Assembly (NCBI GenBank): GCA_964463355.1
Contig: CAYXBP010000006.1
Span: forward strand, 41,914-105,913
Reading direction: 5' to 3'
Length of the DNA: 64,000 nucleotides
Source: Firm-04 sp964463355
Lineage (GTDB): Bacteria; Bacillota; Clostridia; Oscillospirales; Ruminococcaceae
The notes under the pieces were generated by a model, which saw only the letters and a list, made by a program, of their open reading frames with translations, had not been told where the DNA came from and ran no database searches. This document shows, piece by piece, positions 1-8,112 of the stretch. The position numbers and the translations under genes are program-made. Each line of letters begins with the position of its first letter. Position 1 is the stretch's first letter.

Positions 1-61
1 GCCCTTGCGGAAACTTTCGCCGCCTGATGCTGCATGGACAATGATTTATATGGATATCCCG

Positions 62-97
62 CGCCGCTGCACCTACAGAGTCAGCGGCGTGTTTTAT
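62..97 (+). terminator. Rho-independent terminator of a gene left of the window
   Basis: An 8-bp perfect GC-rich stem (62-69 with 82-89) with a 12-base loop is followed by GTTTTATT. The gene it ends is outside the window or ends within the first ~30 bases; one frame stops at 25-27, but too little is present to call a CDS. Confidence 0.7.
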
Positions 98-157
98 TCG
101 CGTGATTCGCGGAAAAATGTCCATTTGTCAATGATGTGAGAATTATGCGGATTCTCC

Positions 158-186
158 TTTACTTTTCCTAGAGAATATGATATAAT
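158..186 (+). promoter_or_regulatory. Sigma-A promoter for the MBL-fold gene
   Basis: TTTACT at 158-163 and TATAAT at 181-186 are separated by 17 bases. The inferred transcript starts near 193 and runs about 125 bases before the start codon at 317. That leader shows no obvious structure or gene. Confidence 0.7.
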
Positions 187-316
187 TGATACTGTAATAC
201 AGACGTGCAGATAACACTCAATATTGGATAGCTGAAGCGATTGCAAAATCGTTGACGTGGCCAGAATCAAGGAAGTGTTGCCTTTATTGTTTTGCCACGG
301 CGGGAGGAGAACACAA

Positions 317-1438
317 ATGAAAGGAAGAAAAATCAAACAAATGCTCTTGAAGGTGTTGGTAGGTGTCGTTATATTCATTATAGTACTGACTGTTGTAGCA
401 CTCGTATTCATGAGGGCATACCCTGAATTTGGTGCAAGACCGAATAAAGCAGACAAAAAGAATTACGCCGAACGCGCGCAGGGGTATTATGACGGTAAAG
501 TATTCAGCTATCCGTCTGAATGGCTCAAAGATTCCATGACGACGAATGATCAGGTTTCGACCAAAGAGCGTATTCCGAGAGAAAACTTACCTGTTTTTGA
601 GCCGGATTTTTCAAAGGCGACTGCGCAGGAGGTCACAATCACATGGCTTGGTCATTCATCATCATTGATACAGATGCACGGAAAGAATATCCTTGTGGAT
701 CCAGTCTTTCGTGAGCGTAGTTCGCCTGTTCAGTGGGCTGGGCCAGAACGTTTTACGGAACCATCCGTTACAATCAATGATTTGCCGCAGATTGATGCAG
801 TGTTGATCACACACGATCATTATGATCATCTTGATATGGAAACGATCAAACAACTCGAGTCAAAAACCTTGCATTTTATCGTTCCGCTTGGCGTGGAAAA
901 GCATATCCAACGCTGGATTCACGATGATAGCAAAGTGATTCATCTTGCGTGGTGGGAGAATTATGAACTTGATGGATTAGAGATATATTGTACGCCGGCA
1001 AATCATAGGTCAGGCAGAGCAATTGATAATCAGATGACTACTCTGACTTGTTCATGGGTGCTGAAGGACGAGTATCATCAGATTCTGGAAAGCAGTGATA
1101 CAGGCTATGGCGGGCATTTTGAGGAAATACACAATCGTTTCGGAGACTTTGATCTGTTTATGCCTGATTGTGGGCAGTACAGCACGAATTGGCCACGCTT
1201 GCATATGTTCCCTGAGGAAAGTGCTGAGGCTTCCGTGACGCTTGGCGCAAAAGCAGTTATGCCGATTCATTGGGGAGCATTCACTCTTTCAACAAATGGT
1301 TGGGATGATTCTGTCGAAAGACTTACCACGTTGCTTGACGAAAAGGGCATTGAGGTTGTTACACCAAAAATATGTGAAACAATGTCGCTGAACGATTCGG
1401 AAAATTATCACGAACGTTGGTGGCGAGAGTATGAATGA
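317..1438 (+). CDS. Membrane-anchored metallo-beta-lactamase-fold hydrolase (NAPE-PLD/UlaG-like)
   Basis: The product is 373 residues. One N-terminal hydrophobic segment (about residues 11-33, after a Lys/Arg-rich start) should anchor it in the membrane with the enzyme outside. The metal site is visible as THDHYDHLD near residues 165-173, with a WLGHSS strand before it and a late HWGAF motif. Together with the DCGQY region this matches the Lactamase_B_2 branch that includes N-acylphosphatidylethanolamine phospholipase D and UlaG. Substrate is unknown; a lipid or phosphodiester is plausible by family only. I start at 317 because GGGAGGAG stands 7-8 bases upstream. The gene is monocistronic with its own promoter. 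Confidence 0.85.
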   Translation: MKGRKIKQMLLKVLVGVVIFIIVLTVVALVFMRAYPEFGARPNKADKKNYAERAQGYYDGKVFSYPSEWLKDSMTTNDQVSTKERIPRENLPVFEPDFSKATAQEVTITWLGHSSSLIQMHGKNILVDPVFRERSSPVQWAGPERFTEPSVTINDLPQIDAVLITHDHYDHLDMETIKQLESKTLHFIVPLGVEKHIQRWIHDDSKVIHLAWWENYELDGLEIYCTPANHRSGRAIDNQMTTLTCSWVLKDEYHQILESSDTGYGGHFEEIHNRFGDFDLFMPDCGQYSTNWPRLHMFPEESAEASVTLGAKAVMPIHWGAFTLSTNGWDDSVERLTTLLDEKGIEVVTPKICETMSLNDSENYHERWWREYE

Positions 1439-1557
1439 TGAAAAGGAAGCACGGTGGCATCAATTGTATGTTCTCTTAGTATCATGCAGATTACAGAGAG
1501 CAAAGGGAGCTTTTCTTCATCTTGTTCCTTCTGGCAAGACTACCTGCCTCATATATG

Positions 1558-1590
1558 CAGAAAGCGTACGAATTATTCGTACGCTTTCTG
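1558..1590. repeat. Perfect 15-bp inverted repeat in the 1439-1761 gap
   Basis: Bases 1558-1572 are the exact reverse complement of 1576-1590, with a TTA loop. Neither side carries a T-run, so it is not a textbook terminator, but it sits between convergent genes where transcription from both sides must end. A smaller 7-bp hairpin follows at 1617-1636. I see no gene in 1439-1761. Confidence 0.7.
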
Positions 1591-1761
1591 TATCGTAACT
1601 TAACTTGTAATTAATGTGACGGATCCCATTCCGTCAGCCGATGAATAGCCTGCTTTGTAAAGCGTTACGGTATGTGTGCTATACCGCTATTGAAAACAAA
1701 ATTGCTTCTATTGCCCATACAATCAGTACTCGTACCTTCGGCGCGCCATTGGTTATGTTAT

Positions 1762-2393
1762 CTATGCAAGTGGTGTCAGCACGCCTTTATCCATCTCGCA
1801 GACGGTATCGCAGAGTACTGAAATATCCTCTGCACTATGAGAGGCAAGGAGAATGGTTTTCCCCTGCTCTTTTAATTTCAGCAGGTATTGACGCATATCC
1901 GCAACGCCATCTTTATCCAGACCGTTCATAGGCTCGTCCAGAATCAGCAAATCAGGATCTTCCATAATTGCCTGTGCCAATCCCAGACGCTGCCGCATAC
2001 CCAAAGAATACTTCCGTTCATGGCGTTTTAACTCTGGATCAAGCCCTACTTGTTTCATGGTTTCCTTGATTTTGGCACCGTCGATTTTCTTGTTTAAATC
2101 TGCAAGCAATTTTAGATTCTTGTAGCCAGAATAGTAGGGAATAAACCCTGGTGTTTCAATGATGATACCGACGTTTTCTGGAAAATCGCAGTCCTTGCCG
2201 ATTTGTTTGCTGCTCACATGAACCGTGCCTCCTGTAGGGCGCACAAAGCCGCAGATGCACTTCATCAGCATGGTTTTGCCACTACCATTTCTGCCAATCA
2301 GCCCATGAATCTTTCCTTTTTCAAATGTAACATTGATGTGCTTTAGGATTTCTGTTTTTTGATGGTCAGAGAAAGGTCTTTGATCTCAATCAT
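1762..2393 (-). pseudogene. ABC transporter ATP-binding subunit, frameshifted at an A6 tract
   Basis: This is a BcrA/lantibiotic-type ABC ATPase of about 210 codons. The ATG at 2393 overlaps the stop of the upstream permease (ATGA) and opens as MIEIKDLSLTIKKQKS, then stops at once. Removing one base, or reading seven instead of six A at 2355-2360, joins this start to the rest: Walker A GRNGSGKT, signature YSLGMRQR, Walker B LLILDEP and H-loop ASHS. In the downstream frame no ATG, GTG or TTG lies before Walker A, so as written only a fragment lacking the P-loop could be made (starting near 2271). It is the last gene of a six-gene operon. It could be a true pseudogene, a phase-variable gene, a slippage-dependent gene or a sequencing error. 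Confidence 0.8.
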
Positions 2394-3259
2394 TGTAACA
2401 CCTCCGTGGATTCAAATTCTGCCCGTCGAATCAGCACAGCGCAAAGAATTAACAGCACGCCGATGCAGCAACCAAAATACAAATATGAACTGCCAATCGG
2501 ATAAATGGGTGTGCTAAGAATCTCCGTATAATGCAGCCAGATGATGCTGTTTGCCATGGGGAATGCCCACATGGCATTCACCTTTGCTGCGCAGGTTGCC
2601 ACACCTGCCATAACGATGGCATAGGTGCAGAACAGCCCCAGACTGCGCTTCTTCATCAGAGAGAAAACAAGAAGAACCATCATCAGCAGGAAAAAATACA
2701 GTACCACCAGTGAGAACGTATATACCAGCGTCATGCCCAATGGGATCTGGTTATAGAGATTAGGCGGCAATAATTCGGCGGTAAAGCTGTCCGCGTCTTG
2801 AGGAAATGTAACGGCGTAAAACCGGGTGGATTCGCTCCACTCCAAGCCAAAACAAGAGCCGCTTGCAGAAAGAATCCCAACTGCGATAAAAATCACGCCT
2901 AGATAGGTTACAATGCTCATGAGCGAGAACAAAATCTGCCCCACCAGCCATGCTCTTTTGCCCGTGCGAGAAAGATACATCAGAGAGTTTGGTTCGATGA
3001 CAGGGTAGTCGCTTTGCAGAATCAGAAACACCGAAGGCAGTAGCAACACCAGCAGACCCGAATTGCCTACTGCGATGATCGGCTCAAAAATATTCATGGG
3101 GATGCCCATCTTCTGCGCTCGTTCCAGTAAGGGAACCACTGCCAGCGTGTAAATCACGATGATCAGAATGCCGCCGATGAGCATTCTGGGATTGCGCAGC
3201 CATTTGATGTACTCTGTTTTGGCGATGCGCAGGCTTTTTGTCGCAAATCGATCATTCAC
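2390..3259 (-). CDS. ABC transporter permease (second subunit)
   Basis: A polytopic membrane protein of about 289 residues with roughly six hydrophobic segments and a cytoplasmic N-terminus (RIAKTEYIKWLRNPRMLIGG) typical of ABC-2 permeases. I place the start at the GTG at 3259: it overlaps the stop of the preceding permease by 8 bases and has GGAGGG about 10 bases upstream; an upstream TTG at 3283 lacks a site. The 3' end overlaps the ATPase start by ATGA, so the two are translationally coupled. With its sister gene it would form the membrane channel of a peptide or lipid exporter. Confidence 0.8.
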   Translation of the reverse strand: MNDRFATKSLRIAKTEYIKWLRNPRMLIGGILIIVIYTLAVVPLLERAQKMGIPMNIFEPIIAVGNSGLLVLLLPSVFLILQSDYPVIEPNSLMYLSRTGKRAWLVGQILFSLMSIVTYLGVIFIAVGILSASGSCFGLEWSESTRFYAVTFPQDADSFTAELLPPNLYNQIPLGMTLVYTFSLVVLYFFLLMMVLLVFSLMKKRSLGLFCTYAIVMAGVATCAAKVNAMWAFPMANSIIWLHYTEILSTPIYPIGSSYLYFGCCIGVLLILCAVLIRRAEFESTEVLQ

Positions 3260-4163
3260 CGCAATCCACCCTCCTATTCGCAATCAGATAGTAGGCAACG
3301 CAAAGTAGCAAGGCAAAACCCAAATCAATACCCAATACCCAAGCCTGGTAGTCGTTACTGTAGTTTATGAGCGAAGCAAGTGCCACTGGATTGGTCATGG
3401 TTGTAAATTTGCTTAGACTTTGGTTTATGTTTTCAAAATCTGCATAAGCCTTGAGGGAAAGCCGCATATTGATCTGTGACCAGCCATAGAAGATGAAAAA
3501 CGGCATACACAGCACGATGTAGGGGTTCTTCACAAATGCGGAAAATAACAGTGCAAGTAGTGAGTTACAACCGCTGTACAGAAACATCTGCCCAAGCTGC
3601 ACGATAATAGGCAAAAGATATTGCTGTTTTGCAAACGCATCGGCATACCACGCAGGTTTCTCCCATGTCAGCGATTCCAGAAAAATTGCAACTTCCTGCT
3701 CAGAATAAGCATTAATGGAGGGAAACAGCAGCCATACAACAATGCCAAACAGAGCATAGCCCAATGCAACCCCCAATCCTCCGCAGAGGAACGTAGTGCA
3801 AATATTACCTACCTGATAACGCCTTTTGCCGATTCGGCTAATGGTAAAGCGGGCACTTTGTGTAATGCGGTTATTAATAATAGTAGGCACAAATGGAAAT
3901 GCTGAGAGGATTGGGGTGAACATGGCAAACCATGTGCCGCACCCTGCGGAGCAGAACACATTCCATGCGTTGAGTTTGAAATCTGTCATGATCATCTCAC
4001 GACGAAACAACAACTGCAAAATCATCAGGTCATCTTGATTTTTGGGATCTTTGACGATGACTGCGGTAAAGCACAGCGCAAAGGATGCCAGCACGCAATA
4101 CCAAAAGGTATTGCTGCCCAATGTGCGCCGCAGGTTTACGCCGATGTAACGGATCAGGCGCAA
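3252..4163 (-). CDS. ABC transporter permease (first subunit)
   Basis: A 303-residue ABC-2-type membrane protein. The N-terminus is cytoplasmic (MRLIRYIGVNLRRTLG), followed by a hydrophobic segment, a soluble stretch to about residue 75, and about five further membrane segments. The start is a TTG at 4163 with GGGAGGT 7-8 bases upstream, a strong site that outweighs the rare codon. It lies 18 bases after the truncated sensor gene and overlaps the next permease by 8 bases. Its region TIINNRITQSARFTISRIGKRR resembles the corresponding part of the short permease-like gene at 6869-7261. Confidence 0.8.
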   Translation of the reverse strand: MRLIRYIGVNLRRTLGSNTFWYCVLASFALCFTAVIVKDPKNQDDLMILQLLFRREMIMTDFKLNAWNVFCSAGCGTWFAMFTPILSAFPFVPTIINNRITQSARFTISRIGKRRYQVGNICTTFLCGGLGVALGYALFGIVVWLLFPSINAYSEQEVAIFLESLTWEKPAWYADAFAKQQYLLPIIVQLGQMFLYSGCNSLLALLFSAFVKNPYIVLCMPFFIFYGWSQINMRLSLKAYADFENINQSLSKFTTMTNPVALASLINYSNDYQAWVLGIDLGFALLLCVAYYLIANRRVDCGE

Positions 4164-4181
4164 TCAGAACACCTCCCTTTT

Positions 4182-4733
4182 TTACTTTTTGTAATAGTGG
4201 AAGTTCTCGCCATCCAGCGCATCTACATGGATCAGCATAAACACCAGCATGATCCACAGCTGCCGAATTTGACCTTTTATAGAGCTTTTTTTCGGATGAA
4301 GAATAATGACAGTACAGGTTTCGGCTATAAATAATGCGTCCTGTAGAAGAATCGCACCTACAAGTCGCACAGTGGACATGGTATTCAGGTCTTGCAGATT
4401 AACACTGTAGATGAGGACGCAAAGCTGCTCAGCGACAATTGTAGTGCAGGCAGAAATTCCCGCAATGAGCAATAGGGTTTTTATTTTGCTCCATAGATTT
4501 CCCCGAAACAAAAGCCAATACACTAGCGTACAGCTTGCCAACTTCAGAATGCTAATAAAAGAATACGACCAATCCGAATAGATCGTAATCAGCATAACGG
4601 CTATTGTAGGTGAGGCAGCGAGCATAACGGTTAATGGAAATGCAAACCGTTTTTGAGTAAGCTGACTCCAGAAAAATACATGGATCGTAACCTGAATCAC
4701 TACTTGCAGAATAAATATACTGATGTCAAACAT
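4182..4733 (-). CDS. Sensor-only paralogue of the adjacent histidine kinase, no kinase domain
   Basis: A 183-residue membrane protein with about five or six hydrophobic segments. Its first 30 residues align with those of the neighbouring kinase: QVTIHVFFWSQLTQKRF here against QCFIYVFCWNQLLPHRF there. The layout of membrane helices is also the same. The chain ends in a polar tail (HVDALDGENFHYYKK) where the kinase has its coiled coil and ATPase domain. Either a kinase duplicate lost its 3' half by deletion, or the gene was kept as a stand-alone sensor/decoy. The ATG at 4733 overlaps the kinase stop by 8 bases, so it is probably translated by coupling. Confidence 0.7.
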   Translation of the reverse strand: MFDISIFILQVVIQVTIHVFFWSQLTQKRFAFPLTVMLAASPTIAVMLITIYSDWSYSFISILKLASCTLVYWLLFRGNLWSKIKTLLLIAGISACTTIVAEQLCVLIYSVNLQDLNTMSTVRLVGAILLQDALFIAETCTVIILHPKKSSIKGQIRQLWIMLVFMLIHVDALDGENFHYYKK

Positions 4734-6051
4734 GAGGATTCATCTCTTCTCTTGCTGTGATAGGCAGGTGTAGCCTGGCAGTTACTATTTTATCATTACG
4801 CTGTAGCGCAAAACTGCCCCGATACTTCTGCGCAATGCTTTCTACTATTTTAGTGCCGTGTCCATGCCCGATGATACTTGTATCATCGGGTTGTGTTGTG
4901 TCATGAGGAAAGTCCACCCAACCATAGCTGTTTGCGACAGTCACAACAAAACAATCTTGCTCTACAACACTTTGCAATTGAATAAAATGATCTTTGAGAT
5001 TGGTATCATTGCTGCAAGAATGAATGGCGTTATCCAGTAGATTTACAAATATGCTACACAGATCAAAATTGCTGAATGGTAAAGGCACTGCAAAATCCTG
5101 CAAGCAAAACTCTGTGTGAATACCATACTGCGTCGCTTTTTGCGTTTTCAGACGCAGCACGGCATCAATTACAGGTATATTGCAAAAATGCTGATCGGTT
5201 GTGATAGTATCCGCTATGGTGTTGTGCGATTGCAGCACCCTTTCCGATGCGTTCAATGTCTGCACAGTATTCATCAGATTTTGCATATCTTGCCGCAGTA
5301 ATGCCACATCTTTGAAACGCTGTTCTGCCAACAGATAGTAACTGTAAGTATAATCTTGTTGCAAACGGATATGTTCCAGTTCTTGGGCTTGCCTGGTTAA
5401 CTCCCAGTTATGCAGGGCGGTAGTATACTGGATATATATCAGAATAAACAGTATCATCTGAAAGGCCGAATGCACCAGGCAATTCAGATTTCGCTGCAAT
5501 ACAGCTCGATTTGCAAACTGTACACATGAAAACCCAAAATGTATGATAGCGGAACAAAGCGCGATAAGCGTTTGTGTGGATTTGTATGTTCGCAACGTGC
5601 TTTTTTTGTTGTATAGTAAGCCTACAATAATACTGACTATCAGCAGAACATTGTTAAGCAAAATTACACCGCCGATGGTATCATTCTTACTCAATGCTAT
5701 CTGATCAATAGGAATGTTGCATAAAAAAGAGAACAACATCTCTACTGGAAAAGTGCAAAGCAAGGAAATAGATTCTGTGGCGATCCAGATTCCGAGTTTT
5801 CCCTTTCTGCTTCCACTATATAAAATAAAAATAACGGATAGCGCTGAAAATATTTTTATAATGTTTGTCGCTGCATAGCTCAGTATTGCATGTTGATAGC
5901 AGAACATACTCAGAATATACAATGTGGTGGAATAAGGAACACCAATAAGGTATGTTTGCTTAAAACGGTGCGGTAGAAGCTGATTCCAACAGAACACATA
6001 AATGAAACATTGTGTGACCATGGTCAGCCAGTAAGCCGTTTCTAAAATCAT
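4726..6051 (-). CDS. GHKL-domain sensor histidine kinase (AgrC/ComD-like), phospho-acceptor His replaced
   Basis: 441 residues: about six membrane helices (to ~residue 210), a coiled coil (about 215-265) and a HATPase_c_5 domain with N-box VNLLDNAIHS (336-345) and G-box GHGHG (395-399). It pairs with the LytTR regulator whose stop overlaps its start (ATGA at 6048-6051). In this kinase class the coiled coil carries an RHDxxNHL motif with the phosphorylated His. Here the motif reads LRQDMQNLM, with Gln254 (codon CAA, 5290-5292) in the His place. It may therefore be unable to autophosphorylate, or act as a phosphatase or scaffold. The assignment as sensor kinase family is firm; the activity is not. 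Confidence 0.85.
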   Translation of the reverse strand: MILETAYWLTMVTQCFIYVFCWNQLLPHRFKQTYLIGVPYSTTLYILSMFCYQHAILSYAATNIIKIFSALSVIFILYSGSRKGKLGIWIATESISLLCTFPVEMLFSFLCNIPIDQIALSKNDTIGGVILLNNVLLIVSIIVGLLYNKKSTLRTYKSTQTLIALCSAIIHFGFSCVQFANRAVLQRNLNCLVHSAFQMILFILIYIQYTTALHNWELTRQAQELEHIRLQQDYTYSYYLLAEQRFKDVALLRQDMQNLMNTVQTLNASERVLQSHNTIADTITTDQHFCNIPVIDAVLRLKTQKATQYGIHTEFCLQDFAVPLPFSNFDLCSIFVNLLDNAIHSCSNDTNLKDHFIQLQSVVEQDCFVVTVANSYGWVDFPHDTTQPDDTSIIGHGHGTKIVESIAQKYRGSFALQRNDKIVTARLHLPITAREEMNPHV

Positions 6052-6764
6052 GTCAATTCACCCAAATAATGTAAAAAGCTCTCACGTATAGCCTTGTAAT
6101 GAGATTGACTACAGGGTAGCTGTTTCCCAGTTTCCAGAGATATGTTGTACCGTTTAATAGATGTAACATAATGCAGATTTACAGCAAAGCTGTAGTGACA
6201 ACGGACGATATACGGTGGGAACTGTTCTTCTAACCAGTCCAGCTTTTGTGGTATGGATGCTATTACTTCACCGGCAGCATTATGGCAAAGGCATTTCCGG
6301 CTACGAATTTCAATGTATGTAATATCGCTCAAGGGCAGCTTTATTACTTGACTTGCCGTTGGGGTATAAGTCAGAAAATCCTTATGGCGATTTGGCTGTT
6401 TTAGGTTTCGCAGACACATTCCTATTTGCTCTGTACGAAAGGGCTTGACCAGAAAACCAACGGGAGATACAGAAAAAATCGTTTCGCAATATTTGATATG
6501 TGCGGTAATAAACACAATGTTGATTTCTGGGAAGTTCTTTCGAACCATTTGCGCAAAAGCGATACCTGAGGTATGTTCCTCCAGTTCAATGTCGATGAAT
6601 ATCACATCTGTTTGCTGTCCGATTCGTCCCAAAGCCTCCGCAGCCTTTGTCGCACCATAGATCTTTGTAGTGTTGGGAGAGTAAAAGTTTCGCAGTAGAC
6701 TGATCAGCTGCTTACAGGCATTTTGGTCATCATCGTAGATGACAATCTCGTTAGGTGCTATCAT
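6048..6764 (-). CDS. LytTR-family response regulator
   Basis: 238 residues from the ATG at 6764, which has GGAG about 8 bases upstream; a TTG at 6779 has none. The N-terminal receiver domain shows the acidic pair DDD near residue 12, the phosphorylation site in VIFIDIEL and the K of VKPF. The C-terminal half is a LytTR DNA-binding domain (PLSDITYIEIRSRK ... VRCHYSFAVNL). First gene of the operon 6764 to 1762, so it probably controls its own operon and possibly the neighbouring exported-protein unit. I did not find a convincing pair of LytTR direct repeats. Confidence 0.9.
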   Translation of the reverse strand: MIAPNEIVIYDDDQNACKQLISLLRNFYSPNTTKIYGATKAAEALGRIGQQTDVIFIDIELEEHTSGIAFAQMVRKNFPEINIVFITAHIKYCETIFSVSPVGFLVKPFRTEQIGMCLRNLKQPNRHKDFLTYTPTASQVIKLPLSDITYIEIRSRKCLCHNAAGEVIASIPQKLDWLEEQFPPYIVRCHYSFAVNLHYVTSIKRYNISLETGKQLPCSQSHYKAIRESFLHYLGELT

Positions 6765-6797
6765 TCTATCACGCTCCAAGCTTGATTTTCATCATTT

Positions 6798-6825
6798 ATT
6801 ATATCAAGTGCGCGCAAAAAATCAA
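6798..6825 (-). promoter_or_regulatory. Promoter of the two-component/ABC operon
   Basis: On the minus strand TTGATT (6820-6825) and TATAAT (6798-6803) are 16 bases apart, about 34 bases before the regulator start. It appears to drive all six overlapping genes down to 1762. Confidence 0.7.
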
Positions 6826-6868
6826 GCGGATTTTTGTCTGATATTTCTTATTTTTGCCAGTTTTTGCT

Positions 6869-7261
6869 TTATTTTTGTGTACTGAGTTGTGAAAGTGGAA
6901 CAAAAAATATGACAAATCCACCCACCATGCAGGCGATCGCTTTGGCAAAAAAATAGGAGCGTACACCGCCTCTTGCAGCCAGCGGGAAATATGCGTGCAA
7001 TTTTCGATCTACGGCAAAGGAAGTTGCGAATGGAAACAATGATAATATCGGCAAAATAAAATACAAAATATCGCTTGGCATAGAATTTGAGCAAAAGAGA
7101 TAAGCATAAACACAATCTGGTATAGCAGAGATATCATTGCCTTTCAAATGATTCATTAGCATTAGCGAGAAAGGAAACAGAAAAGCAAAAGCGAGCATCA
7201 GGCTAAAGGAGATCCGAAAGCCGCGTTTTAAGAACATTAACTTACATTGTGTATGAATCAT
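6869..7261 (-). CDS. C-terminally truncated ABC-2-type permease
   Basis: 130 residues from the ATG at 7261 (AAAGGAGG 9 bases upstream). It has an N-terminal cytoplasmic stretch, a membrane segment, a polar loop (NHLKGNDISAIPDCVYAYLF), a second segment, a basic stretch (AVDRKLHAYFPLAARGG) and a third segment, then stops at SQLSTQK. The order matches the first half of a full ABC-2 permease such as the one at 3252-4163, but two or three membrane segments are missing. The sequence after the stop is the promoter region of the regulator operon. It is most likely a remnant left by a deletion, though a small membrane protein with its own role cannot be excluded. Confidence 0.6.
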   Translation of the reverse strand: MIHTQCKLMFLKRGFRISFSLMLAFAFLFPFSLMLMNHLKGNDISAIPDCVYAYLFCSNSMPSDILYFILPILSLFPFATSFAVDRKLHAYFPLAARGGVRSYFFAKAIACMVGGFVIFFVPLSQLSTQK

Positions 7262-7277
7262 ATGTGTTGTTCCTCCT

Positions 7278-8018
7278 TTATTTGTCGCTAATTGCAGCAA
7301 GCGTTCCTTCATCCTTTGTGGAAATACCATAGTAATCAAACATATCCTGTTTTGCCGTGTGGTATGCATCTACCATTTCCTGCTTGCAGTAAAACACCTC
7401 GTTTTCGTGGTAATCACTATATATACAGTTGGGACTGTCACTCAGGCGGTTTTCTGTGTTTTGCAAATCGTAGCTAAAATTGAGAATCTGGTATAAAGTA
7501 ACCTGTTCTGCCGGTAAAGGTACGGCTTTAATTGCAACCAAATAGGTATGCCCCTTTTTGAGATAGTTGACCCCACCCTGAAAGTGTAGTTCTGTTTCTT
7601 TCTGCCCTTGCGGTATTAGTGTGATTATTTGTGAGAAAGTATTAAGGCGAATTAAGTCGATAGTCTGCCCTTCTAAAGTGGTATCGCCTTCTAGTACTTG
7701 CTTGATTTCCATTGAATATACGGTACAACTATCGGCATAGCGATTATCTCCCTTAGATTCAGCAAGTACTACCATCGTTTCATATCCAAATTGCTCAGAC
7801 GCTTTTTGCATCGCTGCACGTTGTTCTTCGGCAGTTTGAACTGAGCTAGCATTGGCATCTTCATTATAAGCAAAATGTAGCCTTGCTGGCAGATCTGCGA
7901 CTGCGGTTTCATCACCAGTAACCAGAAGCCTGTAATCATGTACATTGTTGCGCACAAGCAGAAGCGACACCACGCCAAGCACTATGATGATCGCCTGTAT
8001 TAGGAAGAATTTACGCAT
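7278..8018 (-). CDS. Membrane-anchored extracytoplasmic protein of unknown function
   Basis: 246 residues from the ATG at 8018 (AAAGGAG 8 bases upstream). A single N-terminal hydrophobic segment (LIQAIIIVLGVVSLLLV) anchors a soluble domain with mixed alpha/beta composition and no motif I recognise; the region ESKGDNRYADSCTVYSMEIKQVLEG could be a beta-rich lipocalin-like fold, but this is only an impression. It lies between the exported-protein gene and the truncated permease, with 16 bases to the latter, so all three probably share one transcript. A decayed copy of its 3' part lies at 8767-8833. Immunity or accessory protein of an export unit is a guess from context. Confidence 0.7.
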   Translation of the reverse strand: MRKFFLIQAIIIVLGVVSLLLVRNNVHDYRLLVTGDETAVADLPARLHFAYNEDANASSVQTAEEQRAAMQKASEQFGYETMVVLAESKGDNRYADSCTVYSMEIKQVLEGDTTLEGQTIDLIRLNTFSQIITLIPQGQKETELHFQGGVNYLKKGHTYLVAIKAVPLPAEQVTLYQILNFSYDLQNTENRLSDSPNCIYSDYHENEVFYCKQEMVDAYHTAKQDMFDYYGISTKDEGTLAAISDK

Positions 8019-8070
8019 AAAGATGCTCCTTTCCAGTGTCAACGCGTGTGAATCATATATGCTTTCTTAT

Positions 8071-8106
8071 AATCAGGTCGATGCTAAATGCAGCATCGAC
8101 CTGATT
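8071..8106 (-). repeat. Strong 15-bp hairpin between the exported-protein and anchored-protein genes
   Basis: Bases 8071-8085 and 8092-8106 are perfect inverted copies with a 6-base loop, starting 6 bases past the stop at 8113. There is no T-run on the minus strand, so it is better read as a partial terminator or RNA-stabilising stem that would let the upstream gene be made in excess of the downstream ones, as in many bacteriocin operons. Confidence 0.6.
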
Positions 8107-8112
8107 GGTTGT

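Noticed and set aside
1..27. 3' end of a gene at the left edge
   Set aside because: A stop at 25-27 precedes a terminator, but only eight codons are visible, which is too few to support a call.
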